A stretch of DNA of 64,000 nt from DAOUJH01 sp965116555 (GCA_965116555.1 OZ220698.1:1984001-2048000), one strand, 5' to 3'. Positions 37,624 through 46,973 are shown, numbered from the stretch's first letter. Numbers and translations are program-made. The notes: generated by a model not told the origin, from the letters alone.

Positions 37624-39462
37624 TCAGCGTACTCCGTTCTTTAGGTACCTGTCGAAGAAGTCTCCGATGTCGTTGAGCATCTCCCGGATGTTGGACCTAT
37701 TCACAACGTAGTATCCGTCGTTGGGGTACGCCTTGTATTGCACCACTTTGCCCTCTTTCTTCAGGGCTTCAGCGAACTCCCTGGAGGCGTCTGAATGAGG
37801 GTCTCTGCCCTCGCCATGCAGGACGAATGTTGGCGTCCTGGCATTACGCACCGAGTAGATGGCCGAGCAGCGATGCCAGGTCTCCTTGTTCTCCTCGTAT
37901 CGCCCCAGCTCGTGCTCCAGCAGTTTGATGTGCTTCACGGCCATTCTGTTCAACTCCACGGGCCATTCGGCATATCCCGACATAGGCACCGCGGCCTGGA
38001 ACACCCCGGGCGCAAAGCAGACGGCGTTCATGCTCATGATGCCCCCGTAGCTGGTGCCGGTTACGCCCATTCTATCCGGGTCGACGTAGGGCAGACTCTT
38101 CAGGAAATCGGCGCCTACTATTGCGTCTTTCAAGTCGCCGCCACCCCAGTCGCCGTCGTTAGCTTCCTCGAACGCTTTGCCGTATCCGGAGCTCCCTCGG
38201 ACGTTGGGTTGCAGCACCACGTACCCTCGCTGCACCAGGTACTGGACATACGGCTGGTAGTTATCGAAGAACTGAGACGTCGGGCCGCCATGAGTAAACA
38301 CGATACCCGGGTAGCGCCGGCTTCTGTCTTTAGGAGCGTACAGGTAGCCGTTGATAGTGAGGCCGTCGAAGCTGGCGTAAGCCACCTTTTCCGGAGCGAC
38401 AAGGCGGTTCTCCAAGCCCCCTTCAGGCAAGGAGAAGGTCAGCTGTCTGGGCTCGCCTTCCTTGGCCGATATCACCCAGAGATCATCGGGAGCAGTCGGA
38501 GTGCCGTGGAGGAAACAGATCTGGGAGCCGTCCGGTGACCAGCTGGGGGCGTTACACACACCCATGCCTGGATTGAACAGAGACCTCGACTCGCCTCCTT
38601 CCGCGCTGGCGACTCTTATCTCCAGGGTTCCGTTGCGGTTGGAGACGTATGCCACCTCGCCGCCGTCCGGAGACCAGGCCGCGCCGCTCTGTTCGGTCTC
38701 CTCCGGGGCCAGCGGACCGGGCTCTCCTCCTTCAACGGATACCTTCCAGTAGTTTATATAGCCGCTTCGCTGTGAGCGGAAGAGAAGCCATTTGCCATCC
38801 GGCGAGACTTGGGGAACCCCCAGAGAGGGGCCAAACGAATAATCGAAGAAATCTCTGTCCTCAGCGATGACCTCGGAGCCTGTGCCGTCGCTGTTCATTT
38901 TGACAATCTGGTGGTCTTCCCAAGTTTCGTTCAGTCGTATGTAGATGATCTGCTTCCCATCGGGAGTGAACACCGGGTTCACTTCATAGAGGGGGTATTG
39001 GGTAAGTCGTGCAGCGTCTCCTGACGGTAGATCGACCCGGTAGATGTCGTAGCCGCCGTAGCGGTTGCCGGACAGGACCAGGCTCTTGCCGTCCGGCGCC
39101 CAGCACACGGACTGGATGTTAGCCCCCAGGTTGGTGAGCTGCGATTCAGCATCGCCGTTGGCGTGCCACAGCCACACTTCGTTTGTGCCTGTCTTGTTGG
39201 ATATATACGAGACCTGCCGGCCGTCCGGCGACCACAGCGGCATGTGCGATGCGGCGTAGTCGGCGGTTCCCAGTCCCAGGGTAACCCTTGAGGGAAATCC
39301 TCCCTGTGGGCTGATGCTCCAGATATCCGGAGAGCCTCCCAGTGATGAAACGAATAGGATGCGAGAGCCGTCCGGCGACCATTGAGGCGCGTTGCCGGCT
39401 TCTCCGGGCCCCGGCGCGGGGATAGACATGATCTGGTCCAGAGTTAGGTTGCCGTCAAACAT
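37624..39462 (-). CDS. S9-family (prolyl oligopeptidase-like) peptidase lacking the usual catalytic His
   Basis: This 612-residue cytosolic protein has an N-terminal TolB/WD40-like beta-propeller, seen as repeats of SPDGxxI/V/L (for example WSPDGSRILFVSS, WSPDGRQVSYISN, WSPDGGEVAYVSN). A C-terminal alpha/beta hydrolase domain follows, with FTHGGPTSQF and the nucleophile Ser in GVTGTSYGGIMS. The acid region is HGEGRDPHSDASREFAEAL. Where S9 enzymes read YP.(E/D)GHG, this one reads YPNDGYYV, so the His appears replaced by Tyr. Activity is therefore uncertain. ATG 39462 has a GGGAGG site. It is the last gene after pxpABC-ggt, suggesting peptide and gamma-glutamyl salvage. Confidence 0.85.
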   Translation of the reverse strand: MFDGNLTLDQIMSIPAPGPGEAGNAPQWSPDGSRILFVSSLGGSPDIWSISPQGGFPSRVTLGLGTADYAASHMPLWSPDGRQVSYISNKTGTNEVWLWHANGDAESQLTNLGANIQSVCWAPDGKSLVLSGNRYGGYDIYRVDLPSGDAARLTQYPLYEVNPVFTPDGKQIIYIRLNETWEDHQIVKMNSDGTGSEVIAEDRDFFDYSFGPSLGVPQVSPDGKWLLFRSQRSGYINYWKVSVEGGEPGPLAPEETEQSGAAWSPDGGEVAYVSNRNGTLEIRVASAEGGESRSLFNPGMGVCNAPSWSPDGSQICFLHGTPTAPDDLWVISAKEGEPRQLTFSLPEGGLENRLVAPEKVAYASFDGLTINGYLYAPKDRSRRYPGIVFTHGGPTSQFFDNYQPYVQYLVQRGYVVLQPNVRGSSGYGKAFEEANDGDWGGGDLKDAIVGADFLKSLPYVDPDRMGVTGTSYGGIMSMNAVCFAPGVFQAAVPMSGYAEWPVELNRMAVKHIKLLEHELGRYEENKETWHRCSAIYSVRNARTPTFVLHGEGRDPHSDASREFAEALKKEGKVVQYKAYPNDGYYVVNRSNIREMLNDIGDFFDRYLKNGVR

Positions 39463-39537
39463 ACTGTCCTCCCGCTTTCTTCCTGTGAGCTTTGATATGG
39501 GGTGAACCCTGGTGAGGGCCACGCCCCTTGTTGCCGC

Positions 39538-41322
39538 CTAACGGCCCATAGCATAGGACTCGCGGCGGGCGTCCGCCCCACCTAGGAGTATGCCCCGCTC
39601 TCTGTCCATCGTTATGAGGCAGACATTGCCCGTACGGCCTGACCAGTCGTCCCACACCTCAACCTTGTGGCCGCGGCTGCGCAGGTCGTCGATGACCATG
39701 GGGTCTATGCGCGCTTCCGCCGCCGACTGGCCTGGGAAGTAGGCGTGTGGCCAGAACGAGCTTGGCATGCTGAACGTGGCCACCCGTGGAGCCTCCGCCG
39801 CCTCTTGGGGGTCCATGCCAAACTCGACGACGTTGAGGAACACCTGTGTCATGGACTGGCATTGGGTATCGCCGCCGGGTGTGCCGTAGGCCATCCAGAA
39901 CTTGCCGTCCTTGAACGCCATCGCCGGGTTGGGTGTCAGCCGTGGCCGCTTGCCCGGCTGCAGCGAGCTGGTGTGATCGGGGTCGAGCCAGCTCTGCGAC
40001 CCCCTCGGCGATGCGATCAAGCCCAGCCCCGGTATCACAGGCGCGCCGTATATCCCGTCGCTTGGCGTTAGTGAAAAGGCGTTCCCCCAGCGGTCGACAG
40101 CGCAGGCATAGCTGGTATCCGGTGGCACGGGACCGCCCACGGGTTCGGGCGCTTTTACGGCAGGGCCGGCCTCACCTTGGTAGGCCCAGGGATCGCCTGC
40201 CGCAGGCATCTCGGCGAAGGCCTGCCTCATCTGTATGGCCTCCCGCCTCGCGGCGGCGTAATCTCTGGAAGTGAGACCCGCCAAAGGCACGTTTACGAAC
40301 TCAGGGTCGCCGTAGAACGCTTCGCGATCTGCGAACGACAGCTTCAGCGCTTCTATGAACGCATGAAGATAATCTGCGCTGTTGTGGCCCATCGCCTTCA
40401 AATCGAAACCTTCCAAGATTTGCAGCGCTTGTATATTGACCGGCCCTTGAGACCAGGGGCCGCAAGTGTAGATATCAACGTCCCTGAAGCTGCCCTTCAC
40501 CGGCGGCTCAACGGTGACCGAGTAGGATGCCATGTCATCCAGGCTGAGCAGACCGCCTTCGGATTGTATGAAGCTGACAATCTGCTCGGCTATTTCGCCC
40601 TTGTAGAACAGGTCGCGCGCTGCCTGAAGCCCGGCCTCTCTACCGTTCGAGGAACCGGCTCGCTCTGCGTCGATCAGCCTGCGGAATGTATTGGCCAGGT
40701 CTTTCTGCACTATGACGTCGCCAATCTCCGGTATCTTTCCGTCCGGCAGGAAGATTTCCATGGTGGACGGCCATGAGTAGATGCTGCCTTCCGTACCCTC
40801 TCTGCCGCTTCCCGTACGCAGTTGAAAAGCCGTTGTCTGGGCCGTGCCCATCTCCAGCACCTGCTGCAGCGAGATGGAAACGGGGAAACCGCCCTCGGCA
40901 AGCTCCAAAGCGGGTGTCACCACCTGCTCAAAGGTCATGGTGCCGTACAGTTTGAGTGCGGTGAGGTAGGCATCCGGAGCGCCAGGCGTGATGCATTGCA
41001 GCACGCCCGCCGCTATTTCTCCCCCGGAGTTTTGCTTGAAGTAGTCTATGTTGGCCTTCTTGGGCCAGCGGCCCAGGCCGTCTATGTTCACCGTCTCGTT
41101 ACGGTCGGCACGGTGTATGATCATCGGCGCAACGCCGCCAAAGCTGACCCAGTGGGGCAGCACGGTTCCCAGGACAATGCCCGCCGCTACGCCGGCATCT
41201 ATGGCGTTGCCGCCCTCTTCCAGGATGCGGTATCCCGCGGCAGTGGCCAGCCAGTGGCCCGAAGATACCATGTGGGACGTTCCTGTGATGGCGGGGCGGA
41301 ATGAAGTGAGGCCCATGGTCAT
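39538..41322 (-). CDS. ggt: Gamma-glutamyltransferase family protein
   Basis: This Ntn-hydrolase transfers or hydrolyses gamma-glutamyl groups (glutathione, gamma-glutamyl amines). The 594-residue precursor has ATAAGYRILEEGGNAIDAGVAAGIVLG near the N-terminus. The probable autoprocessing Thr is in PPDTSYACAVDRWGNAFSLTPSDG, where most Ggt proteins have TTH. The small-subunit substrate loop reads YGTPGGDTQ instead of the classical GSPGG. No signal peptide is seen, so it may act in the cytosol. It follows pxpC, and Ggt can feed 5-oxoproline or glutamate into that pathway. Some relatives are cephalosporin acylase-like, so the substrate is not settled. Confidence 0.85.
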   Translation of the reverse strand: MTMGLTSFRPAITGTSHMVSSGHWLATAAGYRILEEGGNAIDAGVAAGIVLGTVLPHWVSFGGVAPMIIHRADRNETVNIDGLGRWPKKANIDYFKQNSGGEIAAGVLQCITPGAPDAYLTALKLYGTMTFEQVVTPALELAEGGFPVSISLQQVLEMGTAQTTAFQLRTGSGREGTEGSIYSWPSTMEIFLPDGKIPEIGDVIVQKDLANTFRRLIDAERAGSSNGREAGLQAARDLFYKGEIAEQIVSFIQSEGGLLSLDDMASYSVTVEPPVKGSFRDVDIYTCGPWSQGPVNIQALQILEGFDLKAMGHNSADYLHAFIEALKLSFADREAFYGDPEFVNVPLAGLTSRDYAAARREAIQMRQAFAEMPAAGDPWAYQGEAGPAVKAPEPVGGPVPPDTSYACAVDRWGNAFSLTPSDGIYGAPVIPGLGLIASPRGSQSWLDPDHTSSLQPGKRPRLTPNPAMAFKDGKFWMAYGTPGGDTQCQSMTQVFLNVVEFGMDPQEAAEAPRVATFSMPSSFWPHAYFPGQSAAEARIDPMVIDDLRSRGHKVEVWDDWSGRTGNVCLITMDRERGILLGGADARRESYAMGR

Positions 41323-41376
41323 GATACGCCTCCTCGTAATGACTTGGGTGGATGGTAGGCTCCTTCCCAGGAGGTG

Positions 41377-42489
41377 TCAAGCGGAGGAGTTGCTGTCCAC
41401 CTCAACGGTGAAGGTGTGCGTCTCATCATTCAGCGAAGCGCGGACAGTCCTGGCCTCGGCCGCGGTCTCCGTCGCTTCCGATAACCCCGTTTCCGCTATG
41501 TACTCACGGCCATTCACGCGGATGCTGAGCCTACGCCGGGCGAATACAACGCCGGGGCTATTCTTGATCTCTTGGATGAGGCTCTCCTGTTCCAGTAAAG
41601 CTGCCTGTGCCTCTTCGAGCGATACTTCTTGAAACGTGACCGCGTCTCCCGGCGCGGCCTGTGCCAGGCGCATGATATCGGCGCTGATCACGGTGGCTAT
41701 CTTGGTGTAGCCACCCGTGGTGCCCCTATCGGCTAGAAGAACAATGGGCATGCCGTCACCGGTTACCTGTACTGCTCCCAGCGGGATGCCGTCCGAGACG
41801 ATGTCCGCGCCGGCCTTGTGCTCTATGGGCGACCCTTCCAGCCTGTAGCCTATCCGGTCCGACCTTGGCGTGACCGTGTAGCTGGACGACAGAAAGGTCT
41901 CGATGCCCTGTTCGGTGAAGGCGTCGAACTGCTGCCCCGGCGTTACTCTAAGCCGGTGAGCGTGCCCGTAGCTGGGGACTGCTCCCCGTGGGAAACGCCT
42001 TCCTTCCACGCGATCCATGCCTGTAGAGGCAGCAATCCTGTCGCCATAGACCAGTGCGCGGCCTTCCAGCCCGCCTATATTGGCCCGTGTGTAGGTGGAG
42101 CGGCTGCCAAGCATGGGCGGAACGTCCACGCCTCCCGCTATGGCGAGATAGGCCCTCACCCCGTCGTTGATCCCGTGGAACTGAAGCTCGGCGCCTTTCT
42201 GCACTGCCACGGGCTGCCACGTGGGGACTGGGTTGCCGTCCAACGTGGGCGCAAGGTCGGCGCCGGTTATCGCTATTACGGTTTCGTCTAGAAAACGGAG
42301 ATGTGGGCCTGCCAGGGTCATTTCCAGTCCGGCGTCACCCTCGCGGTTCCCCACCAAGAGGTTGGCGGCCCGCAGGGCAAAGGCATCCATTGCTCCGGCC
42401 ACTGGCACACCGTACCTCTGATAGCCGTAGCGGCCCAGGTCTTGCGCCGTGGTGAACATGCCGCCGTCCAGAACTTCTATGACGTCCAT
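41377..42489 (-). CDS. pxpC: 5-oxoprolinase subunit C (KipA / biotin-dependent carboxyltransferase-like)
   Basis: PxpC works with PxpB and PxpA to open 5-oxoproline to glutamate using ATP. The 370-residue protein has the family start IEVLDGGMFTTAQDLGRYGYQRYGVPVAGAMD, then LEMTLAGPHLRFL, AGGVDVPPMLGSRSTYTRANIGGLEGRAL and GDGMPIVLLADRGTTGGYTKIATV. The last roughly 80 residues (EVSLEEAQAALLEQESLIQEIK to the end) extend past the usual core. It starts 2 bases after pxpB. Confidence 0.93.
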   Translation of the reverse strand: MDVIEVLDGGMFTTAQDLGRYGYQRYGVPVAGAMDAFALRAANLLVGNREGDAGLEMTLAGPHLRFLDETVIAITGADLAPTLDGNPVPTWQPVAVQKGAELQFHGINDGVRAYLAIAGGVDVPPMLGSRSTYTRANIGGLEGRALVYGDRIAASTGMDRVEGRRFPRGAVPSYGHAHRLRVTPGQQFDAFTEQGIETFLSSSYTVTPRSDRIGYRLEGSPIEHKAGADIVSDGIPLGAVQVTGDGMPIVLLADRGTTGGYTKIATVISADIMRLAQAAPGDAVTFQEVSLEEAQAALLEQESLIQEIKNSPGVVFARRRLSIRVNGREYIAETGLSEATETAAEARTVRASLNDETHTFTVEVDSNSSA

Positions 42490-42491
42490 AT

Positions 42492-43217
42492 CTACTCCGC
42501 AGGATACGAGGCCGGTTGGTAAACCCCGTTCCTAACTTCTTCGAGGATCCTTTGGTACTCTTCCGGCGGAACCGGAACGAACCGTATATAGTCGCCGGGC
42601 TCCGCTATGACGGGCGGCTGCTTCGAAGGATCGAACAACTGCACCGGCGTCCGCCCTATGAGCTGCCAGCCGCCGGGGCTCTCGATGGGATAGACGCCCG
42701 TTTGCCGTTCGGCAATGCCCACGGATCCCGCGGGTATCGCCGTGCGCGGCGTCTGCAAACGCGGCGTGGCTATCTTTTCCGACATGCCTCCCAGGTAGGT
42801 GAATCCGGGCGTGAATCCCATCATGTACACCAGGTAGTCCGTGCCGGAGTGCAGCGCAATCACCTCTTCTTCCGTGAGGCCGTTATGCCCGGCTACGTGC
42901 CCCAGGTCGGGGCCGTGGTCGTCGCCGTACACGGTGGGTAGCTCCACAACTCTGGAGGCCCCTGTAGCAGTCTCATCAAGGTCTTGCGTCAGTTCTCTTA
43001 TCCACCCCTCCAACTCATCCGGCGACAAGGTCAACGGGTCGTAGTTGATGAGAAGGGAGCGATAGGTCGGCACCATGTCAAGGACTCCCAGTATGGCCTG
43101 CCTTTCTATGGACAGGAACAGGTTGTGCACCGCGCGATTGATTTCAGGGGATATGCCGGTTCCCATCTCAATGACAAAGGCCTTGTCTCCGGCGGGAACA
43201 AATCTCAAATCTGACAT
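42492..43217 (-). CDS. pxpB: 5-oxoprolinase subunit B (KipI-like)
   Basis: This 241-residue protein belongs to the KipI/AHS1 family. It has a start AGDKAFVIEMGTGISPEINRAV, the VELPTVYGDDHGPDLGHVAGHNGLTEEEVIALH core and the YMMGFTPGFTYLGGM and PIESPGGWQLIGRTP motifs. KipI was first known as a sporulation kinase inhibitor in Bacillus. The PxpABC role in 5-oxoproline cleavage is the better-supported function for a gene flanked by pxpA and pxpC, as here. It lies 3 bases after pxpA. Confidence 0.94.
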   Translation of the reverse strand: MSDLRFVPAGDKAFVIEMGTGISPEINRAVHNLFLSIERQAILGVLDMVPTYRSLLINYDPLTLSPDELEGWIRELTQDLDETATGASRVVELPTVYGDDHGPDLGHVAGHNGLTEEEVIALHSGTDYLVYMMGFTPGFTYLGGMSEKIATPRLQTPRTAIPAGSVGIAERQTGVYPIESPGGWQLIGRTPVQLFDPSKQPPVIAEPGDYIRFVPVPPEEYQRILEEVRNGVYQPASYPAE

Positions 43218-43220
43218 GGG

Positions 43221-43985
43221 CTAGACCATCTCACTCAGGCGTACTATCTCGACACCGGCGTCTCTCAGACCGTTCCGCACGGCTCGCGCCATCTCCACCG
43301 CGCCCGGGGTGTCTCCGTGCAGGCAGAGGGTATCGGCTTGCACCTCCACCTCCTCACCGGTGATAGCCGTGGCCTTGCCTTCCGTCACCATCTTCAGGCT
43401 GCGCTCCACCACTTCGTCCAAATCGTGAATCACAGAACCGGGCTTGGACCTGGAGACCAGGGTGCCGTCCGGGTTGAGGGCGCGGTCGGCGAACGCCTCC
43501 GTTGCCACGCGCAGACCCATTTCACGGGCCACGCTGGCCCAGGAGCTGCCCGCCAGCACTATCAGGATCATTTCCGGGTCTATTTCCAGGACCGCTTCAT
43601 TGATTGCTTTGGCCAGGTCGCCTCCCTCTACCGCCATGTTGTACATGGCGCCGTGAGGCTTAACGTGCTGCAACTTGTGGTCTCTGGTGAAAGCTTTGAG
43701 CGCGCCTATCTGGTACGTTACGTCATCCTTCGCCTCGGCGGAGGTGACCACCATGTTGCGCCGGCCAAACCCCTGAAGGTCGGGGAAGCTGGGATGCGCG
43801 CCTATGCCTACGCCGTGCTCTTCAGCGAGCTTAACCGTGTGGCGCATCCACTGCGGGTCTCCGGCGTGGAAGCCGCAGGCCACGTTGGCCGACGTGATGT
43901 ATTTGATAACCTCTTCATCCTGGCCCAGCTTGTAGGAGCCAAAGCTCTCTCCCATGTCACAGTTGAAGTCTATTCTGGCTGTCAT
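43221..43985 (-). CDS. pxpA: 5-oxoprolinase subunit A (LamB/YcsF family)
   Basis: This 254-residue LamB/YcsF protein starts MTARIDFNCDMGESFGSYKLGQDEEV at ATG 43985 after a GGAGGCGCC site. It shows NVACGFHAGDPQWM, IGAHPSFPDLQGFGRRNM, HVKPHGAMYNMA, ADRALNPDGTLVSRS and DTLCLHGDTPGAVEMARAVR. It is the first gene of the pxpA-pxpB-pxpC-ggt-S9 peptidase run. The products together would release glutamate from 5-oxoproline and gamma-glutamyl compounds. Confidence 0.95.
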   Translation of the reverse strand: MTARIDFNCDMGESFGSYKLGQDEEVIKYITSANVACGFHAGDPQWMRHTVKLAEEHGVGIGAHPSFPDLQGFGRRNMVVTSAEAKDDVTYQIGALKAFTRDHKLQHVKPHGAMYNMAVEGGDLAKAINEAVLEIDPEMILIVLAGSSWASVAREMGLRVATEAFADRALNPDGTLVSRSKPGSVIHDLDEVVERSLKMVTEGKATAITGEEVEVQADTLCLHGDTPGAVEMARAVRNGLRDAGVEIVRLSEMV

Positions 43986-44104
43986 GGCGCCTCCTAGAAT
44001 CATGCGGCGTCTATTATTATATAGCTTCCAAGGCCATGCTATACTAGCCCCAAACACGACCCAATGGCACGACGGGTTCGGTGTGCATACGGAGGATAGC
44101 AGGA

Positions 44105-44911
44105 ATGCAGTCTAAGCAGAGCCACGCGGACTTAATCAGGTCTGCGTTCACCGCCCAGGCCGGGTACATCAGCACCAGCCCAGCATTCGTCAGCGAGGAG
44201 CGGCTGAAATGGCTGCTTGACTTGGTGCGCCTGAGCGGCAGCGCCGAGGAGCTGCGGGAGTTGGAAATGCTGGACGTGGCCTGCGGCGCCGGAGTGGTTG
44301 CCGTGCCAATGGCCGAACATGTTCGCCACGTGACCGGACTGGACCTGACGCCCGCCGTAATCGAAAAAGCGGAGGAGCTGGCCGGAGAAAACAACGTTGG
44401 CAACTGCAAGTTTGTGCTGGGAGACGCCGGAGACCTTCCGTTTCCGGATGGCTCCTTCGACATAGTTACCTGTACCTCTGCATTCCACCACTTTGACGAG
44501 CCGGAGCGGATAATGGCGCAAATGGCCCGCGTCTTGAAGCCGGGCGGCGCTCTCTGCGCCTTGGACATCACTACGTCGGAAGTGCCTCCCATAAGGGCGC
44601 TCCACCAGGAGATGGAGCGCCTGCGCGACCCTTCCCACATTACGAACCTCACGCCTTCCAACTGGCGTCGAATGGCGCAAAAGGCAGGCCTGAACGTCAG
44701 GCTGCTCGGAGTGTTGCCCTCCTATCGTGACCTGGACGAGTGGATGACCATTTGTCCGGCCGAGACAAGAGATAGGGTGCGCTCATTGTTCGAGCAGGAC
44801 GTAGTCGACGGCAAGAGCGGGCTGGATGTGAAGAGGGATGGCGATGCCATCCTGTTCACGCATCCCATGCTGCTTATACGCGCTGAAAAGATAGAATCTG
44901 GGAGCGGCTGA
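44105..44911 (+). CDS. Class I SAM-dependent methyltransferase
   Basis: This 268-residue UbiE/COQ5-like methyltransferase has motif I MLDVACGAGVVAVPMAEHV, the acidic strand GLDLTPAVIEKAEE, LGDAGDLPFPDGSFDIVTC and the HFDEPERIMAQMARVLKPGG signature. It starts MQSKQSHADLIRSAFTAQAGYI at ATG 44105, after a GGAGG site. The substrate is unknown. It is divergent from pxpA and followed two bases later by the DM13 gene, so the two are probably co-expressed. Confidence 0.8.
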   Translation: MQSKQSHADLIRSAFTAQAGYISTSPAFVSEERLKWLLDLVRLSGSAEELRELEMLDVACGAGVVAVPMAEHVRHVTGLDLTPAVIEKAEELAGENNVGNCKFVLGDAGDLPFPDGSFDIVTCTSAFHHFDEPERIMAQMARVLKPGGALCALDITTSEVPPIRALHQEMERLRDPSHITNLTPSNWRRMAQKAGLNVRLLGVLPSYRDLDEWMTICPAETRDRVRSLFEQDVVDGKSGLDVKRDGDAILFTHPMLLIRAEKIESGSG

Positions 44912-44912
44912 A

Positions 44913-45509
44913 ATGAGGCTAGTTTCTACCAAGCGGAGACGGCTGATCGTTGGCGGATTGGTGGTGGTGCTCATCCCTGTCCTGGCGTTTGCCTGGTGGC
45001 TGGGCTCTCCTCTGTTCATCAGTAAAACCGTCGACGAAGAGTTCCCTCTCACCGTGGGAGCGGACATTCCTGAAGGCATGTCCCGCTCCGAAGCGGAAAC
45101 CATCATGGAAGGCATGGCCATGATGGACAGCCCCATGACCGAATCCATGATGGATGATGAGGCAACGGCCACGGTGGTCAAGTCCGGCTCTTTCCGCGAT
45201 GCCGACAGCTTTCACACGGGCAGCGGGCAGGCCACTATATACAGGCTAGCCAGCGGCGAACACGTTCTCCGGGTGGAGGATCTGAGAGTGACGAACGGCC
45301 CTGATCTGAGAGTGCTGCTTAGCGCGCATCCTGATCCCATGAATAGGGGCGAATTCAGTAGCGAGGAATACGTGGAGCTGGACAAGCTGAAGGGGAACAT
45401 CGGCAATCAGAACTATCCCATCCCGGAGCTGGACTTGTCTCAATATCGCTCCGTGGTTATATACTGCAAACCGTTTCACGTAATCTTCAGCGTGGCGCCG
45501 CTGAGCTGA
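44913..45509 (+). CDS. Membrane-anchored DM13-domain protein
   Basis: This 198-residue protein has an N-terminal basic start and one transmembrane segment (RLIVGGLVVVLIPVLAFAWWLG), a Met-rich linker (EGMAMMDSPMTESMMDD) and a C-terminal DM13 domain from GSFRDADSFHTGSGQATIYRL to the end. The conserved Cys lies in VVIYCKPFHVIFSVAPL. DM13 domains are thought to act in extracytoplasmic redox or electron transfer through that Cys. The Met-rich stretch could bind copper, though this is only a guess from composition. Confidence 0.8.
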   Translation: MRLVSTKRRRLIVGGLVVVLIPVLAFAWWLGSPLFISKTVDEEFPLTVGADIPEGMSRSEAETIMEGMAMMDSPMTESMMDDEATATVVKSGSFRDADSFHTGSGQATIYRLASGEHVLRVEDLRVTNGPDLRVLLSAHPDPMNRGEFSSEEYVELDKLKGNIGNQNYPIPELDLSQYRSVVIYCKPFHVIFSVAPLS

Positions 45510-45537
45510 CCACTAGTTGTGCGGCTGGGGACCCTAT

Positions 45538-45786
45538 ATGACACCTGCCGAATTTGAGGAAGCTATTGGCCTGACCCTGTTTGGTGTGGGCACTGCGTTT
45601 GCGGCTCTGGTTATACTGATGGTCATAGTCGTGCTCACCGGATGGTCGCTGCGCTGGCAATGGCTGCAGAGGCGGTTGCTCGGCTCTGCAGCGGTGGAGA
45701 CACGCGACAAAGCGCTGGCGGCTTCCATTGCAGTGGGAGTTGCCCTAGCGCAAACGCGGCAAACTGAAGATGACCCTTCTGAATAG
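45538..45786 (+). CDS. Sodium-pump decarboxylase gamma subunit (OadG-like)
   Basis: This small 82-residue protein has one transmembrane helix (GLTLFGVGTAFAALVILMVIVVLTGW), followed by a cytoplasmic basic/acidic tail. It matches OadG, the assembly subunit of oxaloacetate or methylmalonyl-CoA decarboxylase sodium pumps. The call rests largely on position, 8 bases before the beta subunit. ATG 45538 (MTPAEFEEAIG) is the preferred start. Confidence 0.75.
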   Translation: MTPAEFEEAIGLTLFGVGTAFAALVILMVIVVLTGWSLRWQWLQRRLLGSAAVETRDKALAASIAVGVALAQTRQTEDDPSE

Positions 45787-45794
45787 AGTAGCCT

Positions 45795-46970
45795 GTGCCT
45801 GACCTTAGCCAGTATCTGAACGAGACCGGTTTTCTCAACTTGAGTCCGGGCAATCTTTTCCTCATTGCGTTGGGGTTGCTCTTCATCTACACGGCAATCG
45901 CCAAGAAGGCGGAACCGTACGAGCTGCTGCCGATAGGCATAGGGGTCATAATCGCCAATCTGCCTCTCAATGCTTTGATACAGCTTGCCCCGGACCCACT
46001 GGCTCCGGATGCGCTGCAAGGATCCGGTGTCCTTGGCCTCACCTTTCATTTCGGCCTCTCCTTCTGGAACATACTGCCGCCCTTGATATTCCTTGGCCTT
46101 GGCGCGCTCACCGACTTCACGCCTATCATTGCGAATCCCAAGACGCTGCTTCTGGGTGGCGCGGCACAGGTGGGCATCTTCGTGGCTTTCTGGGGAGCCC
46201 TGGCCATCAGCCTCGTCCCCGAGCTAGGCATAGACTTCTCAACCAGGGAAGCGGCGTCTATCGGCATCATAGGCGGCGCGGACGGCCCCACCACGATATT
46301 CCTTTCTGCCATACTGGCTCCCGACCTGCTGGGGCGCACCGCCGTGGTCGCGTACACCTACATGGCCGGTCTGGCGTTTATACAGCCCCCATTGATGCGG
46401 CTCCTCACCACCAAGCGGGAGCGGCGGATTGTGATGCCCCCGGCGCGGGAAGTGTCCAAGCTGGAAAGGCTGATATTCCCGCTCCTGGCCATGATCCTCA
46501 TCATCCTGCTTGTCCCCAATGCGGCTCCGCTCATAGGCATGTTCATGCTGGGCAACCTGCTGGCGGTGAGCGGTGTGGTGCCTCGACTTAGTCAAGCGGC
46601 TTCCAACGAGGTTATCAACGTCGTCACCATCTTCCTCATGGTTACGGTGGGGGCGCAGCTTTCCGCCGATAAAGTACTTCAGCTTGAAACGCTGGCCATC
46701 CTGGTCCTGGGCCTGGTCGCCCTGGCCGTTGGCACCGTGGGGGGGATACTCTTTGCCAAGCTGATGAACCTGGTCTCCAAGGAAAAGATAAACCCGTTGA
46801 TAGGCGCCGCGGGCGTTTCCGCAGTGCCTATGGCGGCCCGCATCGCTCACGCCGAAGGTCAGGAGGCCAATCCCGATACGTTTCTTCTGCCTCATGCCAT
46901 GGGCCCCAATGTGGCGGGCGTCATAGGGTCGGCGGTGGTGGCGGGCGTGTTCATCTCATTGCTTGGTTAA
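45795..46970 (+). CDS. Sodium-transporting decarboxylase beta subunit
   Basis: This 391-residue polytopic membrane protein couples decarboxylation of carboxybiotin to Na+ export. It has the family motifs GALTDFTPIIANPKTLLLGGAAQVGIF, the GIIGGADGPTTIFLS signature with the Asp needed for Na+ movement, NLLAVSGVVPRLSQAASNEVINVVTIFL and NPLIGAAGVSAVPMAARIAH. The GTG start at 45795 follows the gamma gene. The substrate specificity (oxaloacetate, methylmalonyl-CoA or other) is set by the carboxyltransferase, which is not in this window. Confidence 0.92.
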   Translation: MPDLSQYLNETGFLNLSPGNLFLIALGLLFIYTAIAKKAEPYELLPIGIGVIIANLPLNALIQLAPDPLAPDALQGSGVLGLTFHFGLSFWNILPPLIFLGLGALTDFTPIIANPKTLLLGGAAQVGIFVAFWGALAISLVPELGIDFSTREAASIGIIGGADGPTTIFLSAILAPDLLGRTAVVAYTYMAGLAFIQPPLMRLLTTKRERRIVMPPAREVSKLERLIFPLLAMILIILLVPNAAPLIGMFMLGNLLAVSGVVPRLSQAASNEVINVVTIFLMVTVGAQLSADKVLQLETLAILVLGLVALAVGTVGGILFAKLMNLVSKEKINPLIGAAGVSAVPMAARIAHAEGQEANPDTFLLPHAMGPNVAGVIGSAVVAGVFISLLG

Positions 46971-46973
46971 ACC

